DNA of 64,000 bases from Channallabes apus (lineage: Eukaryota > Chordata > Actinopteri > Siluriformes > Clariidae). The stretch is taken from the NCBI GenBank assembly GCA_030522415.1, contig CM060109.1:31889892-31953891 (forward strand), read 5' to 3'. How positions within the stretch are numbered: the stretch's first letter is position 1; each line of letters opens with the position of its first letter. The notes beneath the pieces are model-generated. The model did not search any database. It was not told the origin of the DNA and was given only the letters and a program-made list of their open reading frames with translations. Below, in pieces: positions 58,631 through 64,000 of the stretch. The position numbers were made by a program, and so were the translations under genes.

Positions 58631-59996
58631 GAGTTTTTATTAGAAAAGTATCAGTAATATAATAAAAGAAAATTTTAATGCTTGTTAGTATTTGCTATAT
58701 TCTTGTTTTTGCTTTAAGAATACTGTGCACTCCAGCTGGTATGGACATCAAAAGTCTGTGCCAAACCTTATGATCCATATTAGTTAATATCTCAGTTATA
58801 TCACAATATATCAGTGTGTCATGCGAACGCATGCTTCATTGTAAGGTATAAGACTTATGAATAACCTGACTAACTTGAATATGAATAACTTTTGTAAAAA
58901 GGAGTTAAAATGACCAATGTCACAAATTTGTTTAAATATAAACAGTGACCTAGAAATTGTACAACAGCTTGAATATTGAATAGACAAAATGTCTGAGACT
59001 TTTAGACCCCAATTTACAGGATGTTATCTCATTGTTTGTGCTGTATTAAGCCTCATACTGCTAATAATGTGTTTAAAAATAACTACCACAAAAACCTGTG
59101 CATGTATTTGTCAGATGCATCAAATAATACTGTAATAATAATAATTTACAGAAGTAAATAATTGGTTAATTTATTTTAAAAAAGTTTATACTTTATACTG
59201 GTAAAGTACAATCTAAAAACAATCAGCAAGGCAATGTCAGACACAGAAGTCTACAGCTGAAAAATAAATCAGTGTGCACTTTATATAATTTACATATGGT
59301 CATGTACTGCTACTGTAAATGACAATACAAACGGATTCATACAAATCTATAATAAGATCATAAATCACAGTAAGATGCTATATTTTGAGAGACATGACAA
59401 CCAGTGAATATAAAATCACCATCTTTTCTGGGGGGAAAAAATCAGTGCAAAAATCAGTGCAGCACAAGCTGATGCAAGAACATTTCTGCATCCTATAAAA
59501 CCAGAGAACAGTGGGATTATAATCAGATATTAATGCACATGCTTACAAAATATTAAGCTTTACGATAAACTGAGATTTCCCAAATGCATGAGCGAGTTGC
59601 ATTGTGAGATTAAGCTTAACCTCATATCGTGAGAATTTCAACCAACACTTATGCACATCCTGTATTTATTCGTGTCTGCACTCTTACATCAAGATCCGTC
59701 TGCTGGATGTGTAAACTGAATGTGTGAAAGAAACTGTGAAAACAACACTGATTTATTTTAATGATAAAAAGTATACACAATTAGGCTTAAGACAATAAAT
59801 CAAATACCAAAATTAGAAGTGATTTGCATATCATTTAGTTAGCAGGTAAACTAATTTTTAATATTGGCATTGCTTAGTATGCATAAACTTACAGAATAAG
59901 ATAAGGCGGATGTTGTTCACAAGTAGGTTGTAGTAGGTGAGATGTCACATCACTCTTTCTGTCTTTCTGTGCAGGGGAGAAAAGTAACCTGAAAAA

Positions 59997-61061
59997 ATGT
60001 CTCAGCTTGCCAACGCCAGTGTTATAGACAATACAACCTTGACTATACTTCAAACGAAATGGATGAATGACCTTATGGCTGCCGTCTATGCCATTGTGAC
60101 CGTGGTAAACCTCTGTGGAAATGGCATTTCCATGTGGCTGTTGTTGTTTCGCACCCATCCTAAAACCCCTTCCATCATCTTTATGATCAATCTAACCATC
60201 ACTGACTTGGCACTGGGCTTAGCACTTCCTTTCCAGATAATTTACCAATTGCAAGGCAATAACTGGACCCTGGGGTCCACCATGTGCAATATACTAACAG
60301 TCACCTTCTTCGTTAACATGTATTGTTCCATTTTGACAATGACGGCTATCAGTGTCGACCGCTACATGGGTATTGTGAGACCTTTGCACTACAGACAGGC
60401 AAATGCAAAGATAGGGAATGCAATTGTTGCATGCATCGTTATGTGGGTCATAGTTCTGACAGTTCTTAGCCCATTGGAGAAGACGGATTTAACATATACT
60501 GTGAAACAGCTCAACATCACCACCTGCTTTGACGTGCTAAAGAAGGACATGCTACCATCAATCGCACACTGGGCAGCCTTCCTGTTTGCCATGTTCGTTG
60601 TTCTGTTCCTCTGTCCCTTCATCATAACGGTGTACTGCTACATCAGGATCATCCTCGTTCTCGTCAAAAATTCCAAAAGCAGCCAGAAAGGGCGTGCAGT
60701 GCGCTTAGCTTGTATTGTCCTGTTTGTGTTTATTTTCTTCTTTTCGCCCAACAACATATTACTCTTGGCCCACACAATCTCAAAGCTTTACTATGACCAA
60801 TCTCTCTACATGTACTATAAGCTGTCTCTGTCATTTAGCTGCATCAACAGCTGCTTGGATCCATTTATCTACTATTTAGCCTCAAAGGATTTCCGTCGAA
60901 GGATGAGACAGATGATGAAGCTTCAAAACCTCAGCACCATGGACACAGAAATTAGTGAAGGCCGCAGAGAAAGCATTCTATCTGCTCGTACTGGCTCTAT
61001 TGGTAAAGCAGATGCTAAATATACAGAAGGACGCATTAGCCAGGCTGATTCAAGCTTATAG
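59997..61061 (+). CDS. p2ry8: P2Y-like class A GPCR, P2RY8 type
   Basis: Seven-transmembrane receptor of 354 residues with an intronless coding region; an acceptor (CTGTGCAG ending 59974) 22 bases upstream implies a 5' non-coding exon. N-glycosylation sites are N6-A-S and N12-T-T. TM1 is about 25-50, with GN at 41-42. TM2 contains NLTITDLALGL (65-75), and DRY is at 121-123. Cys97 and Cys177 should form the extracellular disulfide. TM6 shows FSPNN at 249-253. TM7 contains CLDPFIYY, in which DP replaces the usual NP of NPxxY, as in delta-branch P2Y receptors. The segment TDLTYTV-KQLNITTCFDVLK is strongly P2RY8-like. Human P2RY8 couples to G-alpha-13 and responds to S-geranylgeranyl-glutathione; that activity is inferred here, not shown. 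A related P2Y paralogue is the main alternative. Confidence 0.88.
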   Translation: MSQLANASVIDNTTLTILQTKWMNDLMAAVYAIVTVVNLCGNGISMWLLLFRTHPKTPSIIFMINLTITDLALGLALPFQIIYQLQGNNWTLGSTMCNILTVTFFVNMYCSILTMTAISVDRYMGIVRPLHYRQANAKIGNAIVACIVMWVIVLTVLSPLEKTDLTYTVKQLNITTCFDVLKKDMLPSIAHWAAFLFAMFVVLFLCPFIITVYCYIRIILVLVKNSKSSQKGRAVRLACIVLFVFIFFFSPNNILLLAHTISKLYYDQSLYMYYKLSLSFSCINSCLDPFIYYLASKDFRRRMRQMMKLQNLSTMDTEISEGRRESILSARTGSIGKADAKYTEGRISQADSSL

Positions 61062-61680
61062 TTGAAATATGTCATGTATGTATTTGTAACCATTATTACT
61101 TCTCATGTTCAGTTTTCACTTTCTTTAGGTATGAAGAGGAACCAGAATGCTCATGTGATATTTCTCTTGAAATCCCACATTTGTACAGTATCCTCCCTTC
61201 CTGATTGTAGATTATTGTTTTTTAATCATGCTTTTACATCTTTTATTTAAACTGTGTGTTTTTTGTGTTTTTGTAGCATTTGCATATTATTTGACTCATT
61301 TCCTGCAGTTTATTTGTCCTACAAGGTGACTGTAACTGAAATAACTGTTCTGCAACTACTTAGCAGTTTTTTCATAATTTCAAGTAATTTGTTCTGCACA
61401 ATGCCATAAATATTATTTGATTGATATGCACTTTTGAGGTTCACTGGGATTTATATTGTAGCTTTTACTGAAAGCCTAGTAGCTAAATATTTTGCCAGCT
61501 TTAGTTAATTTTCATTTAAAGCTCATTAAAGCTCATTTTATGTTAAATGTATTAAATGTGTTTTTGGATAACATCCAAATGATTACTTTTTACTTCATGT
61601 GATGCAGTACCATGTAAACTGCAGTCTTCACAATGAAAGTTGCTCATTTAAATAAAGCATTTTCTTTTAAAAAAATGTTT
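61062..61680 (+). other. p2ry8: P2RY8-like 3' UTR
   Basis: AATAAA at 61651-61656, followed by a TTTT/AAAA-rich stretch, is a plausible polyadenylation site. No intervening coding frame was recognised. Confidence 0.55.
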
Positions 61681-62639
61681 CATAAAAGCCTACACATTTT
61701 ATAAGGTTTGCCTACCAACTGTAATTATTCAAAGGGGGGGGGGGGGGACTCATTATCCTGTTTTGCCTTAGGATACTGCAGCTTGTGAGTTCTGGATATT
61801 TATTATATAATTTTCCGTCTTCTAAACCTAGTCACGTTTTTTGTACATCCTTTGCTCAAGCTGTAGAAAGGCACATGTTATGCATTGCATCCTGTGCAAG
61901 CCACAAGGTGGGGCCACACCCATGAGCACTAGCATGAAACAGGAGCATGAAAAACACATCCTGGTAGGTTGTTGCCAGGGATTAACATTGGTAGACTTAA
62001 ATTATTTCAAATATATACTGAGTATTTAAAAAAAGCATGAACAGTCTTTTAAGCAGTTTAAGTTTCTAAACTTAATAAAAAGTGACAAAAGATATGTGGT
62101 GGTGGGGCAGAAAATAGATAATTTGAATTAGATTTGAAGGAATTTGCGCAATGGTTTTGGTGGCATGCTACCCTTCTACTTGCTTATGCAATTCTCTAGT
62201 TTTCGTCATTTAAACAGTTTGATTAAGTTAAGGTTTTAACCTTTAATCAGAATGTCAAAAATGGTCTCAAGCCTACACAGGCACTACCTAGAAGTCTCCA
62301 TACATATGGGAAAACATTCTGGGCTATCACCCATGGCTCCTTTATGTCCCCAAATTATTTATGGTTTAAGAGAGATATCATTACAACGCCCACATTTAAA
62401 GGATGAGTCACTGCTCTTTGTTAGTGTGGATGCGTGATAATACCACAGTCTAAAAATATTTTCAATAGGGTGATTTCAGGTAATGTGGGAAACTTTCAAA
62501 CAAAACAAGATACCTGCTCTCACATTCGTAGTCTGTTTACAGCAGCATTTTTAATAATGTTATTTAAATCTAATCACAGTACAGTATATTGTAAATTTAA
62601 AAAACTGTCTTTTCTTTAATTTCGAATGTCACATTAAAA
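61681..62639. other. Intergenic, no gene seen
   Basis: AT-rich sequence with a G14 run at 61734-61747. No conserved exon or element was recognised. Confidence 0.4.
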
Positions 62640-62815
62640 AGTATATCACACCTTAGCATCTATTATACAACAGTCAGTTCTGACCAAGCAATCTGATTGG
62701 ACGAGAGTCATTCTACGAGTAGTGACAATGGACCTTAACAACATTGGGATGTTTAACTCATTGTATCACTCCACGTCTTAGGTGATATACAATAGTTACT
62801 TACACTCACTGTCAT
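62640..62815. repeat. Short MITE-like element
   Basis: The left edge GTATATCACACCTTAG and the right edge CTTAGGTGATATAC are imperfect inverted repeats about 175 bases apart. The interior contains CAGTTCTGACCAAGCAATCT, a text common in fish MITEs. Confidence 0.5.
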
Positions 62816-62967
62816 TGCAGCATAGGTGAACCTACAACCTCATCACAGCCATTTCAACAACCAGTACAACAGCACTCTCTTTTTTTTCCTCTTTATTGCT
62901 TGTTTTTGTAAAGTTAAGTTTGTGTAAAGTAAATAAAAAATGTTTTAAAGTATATTTCCTTTCAGCC

Positions 62968-63185
62968 AAACCATAGTGGTGCAGTGGTTAACACTATGGC
63001 CTAGCACCCCCGTGTTAGAGGATTCTAGCCCTGCTTTTGGTTCCGTGTCCATGGAATTTGTATAGGCTCCCTTTGCTTGGTGGGTTTCCTTGGGGTATTC
63101 TGGTCTCCACCCACAGCCCAAAGAAATATTTTATGCTAATTGGCATTTCAAAATTGCCTGTATTGTGCCCTGTATTCTTAACAGT
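62968..63185 (+). repeat. Partial SINE, plus strand
   Basis: It contains GGTGCAGTGGTTAACACTAT, CCATGGAATTTGTATAGGC and TTCAAAATTGCCTGTATTGT of the common SINE family, without the 3' part. Confidence 0.65.
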
Positions 63186-63759
63186 TTTATTTCGGAAATA
63201 AACTTCCCTGTGCTGTTGGTGACTGTTCTGATGGTCTTTCACTGTTTTTTCACCAAGTACTTTACAGTGCGTGTTAAGTGGTGAATGTGTACTGAAATTG
63301 CACTTTTACCATCATGTCTAAAAGGAAGTCAGACAGAGTTGGCTTCCCTTTCTTAAAAAAAAAAAAAAATAAATCGAATGATTAACCAATCATAAAACAG
63401 AAGAACTACCAGTAGAGCGGCAGCTAAAAAACATTACATTAAATTAAAACTTAAACTCAATTACTGTATAACAATAAAAAGAGCTGCATAGGCACAGGAA
63501 AAAAGGAGGGATTCAGACTTTCAGTAAGGAACATAATGCCCACACACAGTAAGTGTGGCTAACTTACTGCTACCCTTCAGCTGTTGTTTAATGGCTGATG
63601 GCTGTGACTCTCTTATTTCTTATTGTGCCTTGCTCGCCTGGCTTCGGTGCATATGTTAATTTACTGTATTATTTTATTGCAACTAGATTTTGTTTGTCAA
63701 CAGGGTTTATAGTTGATGTGTTTACTATGTGTAGCCTGATGATTATTCCAAAAATAAAT

Positions 63760-64000
63760 TAAACGTTTCCTGATTGAGTTTGTAATGAATGCTTATTTTA
63801 TTTTTTATATTTATTATTTTATTATTTATATTCAAACTTTCTGCACATTAAGCATACATTTGGGGGAGAATCGTGTGTATGGGTGTGTGCGCATGTGTCG
63901 GTACTGTAAATGCAAACACACACACACACACATTTTTCCATTTTTGTTCACAGTTTGTAATAAAAGAAGCATTAATTACAAACTCAATCAGGAAGCATTT
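63760..64000. repeat. Inverted-repeat element at the right edge
   Basis: AAACGTTTCCTGATTGAGTT at about 63760 and ACTCAATCAGGAAGCATTT at about 63982 are inverse. The match continues inward, including TTTGTAATGAATGC against GCATTAATTACAAA. The loop contains a (CA)n tract near 63917. The element may extend beyond the window. Confidence 0.65.

Larger units (their letters stand above)
55181..59974. other. Intergenic upstream of P2RY8-like
   Basis: No coding exon was seen. A possible non-coding first exon of the receptor ends at 57819 (CAGTCGG|GTAAGT), which is a guess from one donor. The stretch also holds a palindrome at 57155, an (AAAT)n tract at 57490-57524 and a SINE fragment at 58468. Confidence 0.4.

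Noticed and set aside
60389..60625. 78-codon minus-strand frame
   Set aside because: It is antisense to the P2RY8-like coding region.

Overview
The window is nuclear DNA from a teleost fish. It has split genes with GT-AG introns, CpG-type promoters, AATAAA polyadenylation signals, tRNA-derived SINEs, many Tc1-like and hAT-like DNA transposons, and abundant (TA)n and (TG)n microsatellites. Exon-by-exon translation matches vertebrate TFDP1, DCUN1D2, CDC16, UPF3A and P2RY8. The species cannot be fixed from the sequence.

Layout. TFDP1 (minus, 8054-11744, 3' end missing) and DCUN1D2 (plus, 16868-19431) are divergently transcribed. TFDP1 supplies the DP partner of E2F, and DCUN1D2 is a co-E3 for cullin neddylation. 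CDC16 (plus, 25070-41305) encodes the APC6 subunit of the anaphase-promoting complex. Next come a two-exon candidate gene that I do not recognise (plus, 42123-43776), UPF3A (plus, 44057-53690), a nonsense-mediated decay factor, and P2RY8-like (plus, 59997-61061), a class A GPCR with its coding region in one exon. TFDP1, DCUN1D2, CDC16 and UPF3A all map to human 13q34, so this is a conserved but rearranged block. P2RY8 is not part of that human block. The genes share a cell-cycle and housekeeping flavour but form no operon-like unit.

Repeats dominate the rest. CDC16 intron 5 carries a Tc1 element (27784-33319) that was hit by a hAT element with a perfect 8-bp target duplication. That hAT was itself hit by a second hAT, also with a perfect 8-bp duplication, and a third hAT sits in the distal part of the Tc1. 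CDC16 intron 11 carries a roughly 3.2-kb foldback element (35470-38661) with arms of nearly 700 bp, full of a recurring ATTCAAATGCAATTGC-type motif, and a different Tc1-like element lies in its loop. UPF3A intron 6 carries a nearly intact 1.6-kb Tc1-like element whose transposase has one obvious frameshift. No CRISPR array, rRNA gene, convincing functional tRNA gene or viral gene was seen.

Most interesting are the nested transposon stack, the foldback element and its motif, and the unassigned candidate gene, which starts Met-Gly-Cys, between CDC16 and UPF3A. All coordinates come from reading splice sites and reading frames by eye. Family names come from recalled protein similarity, not from a search.
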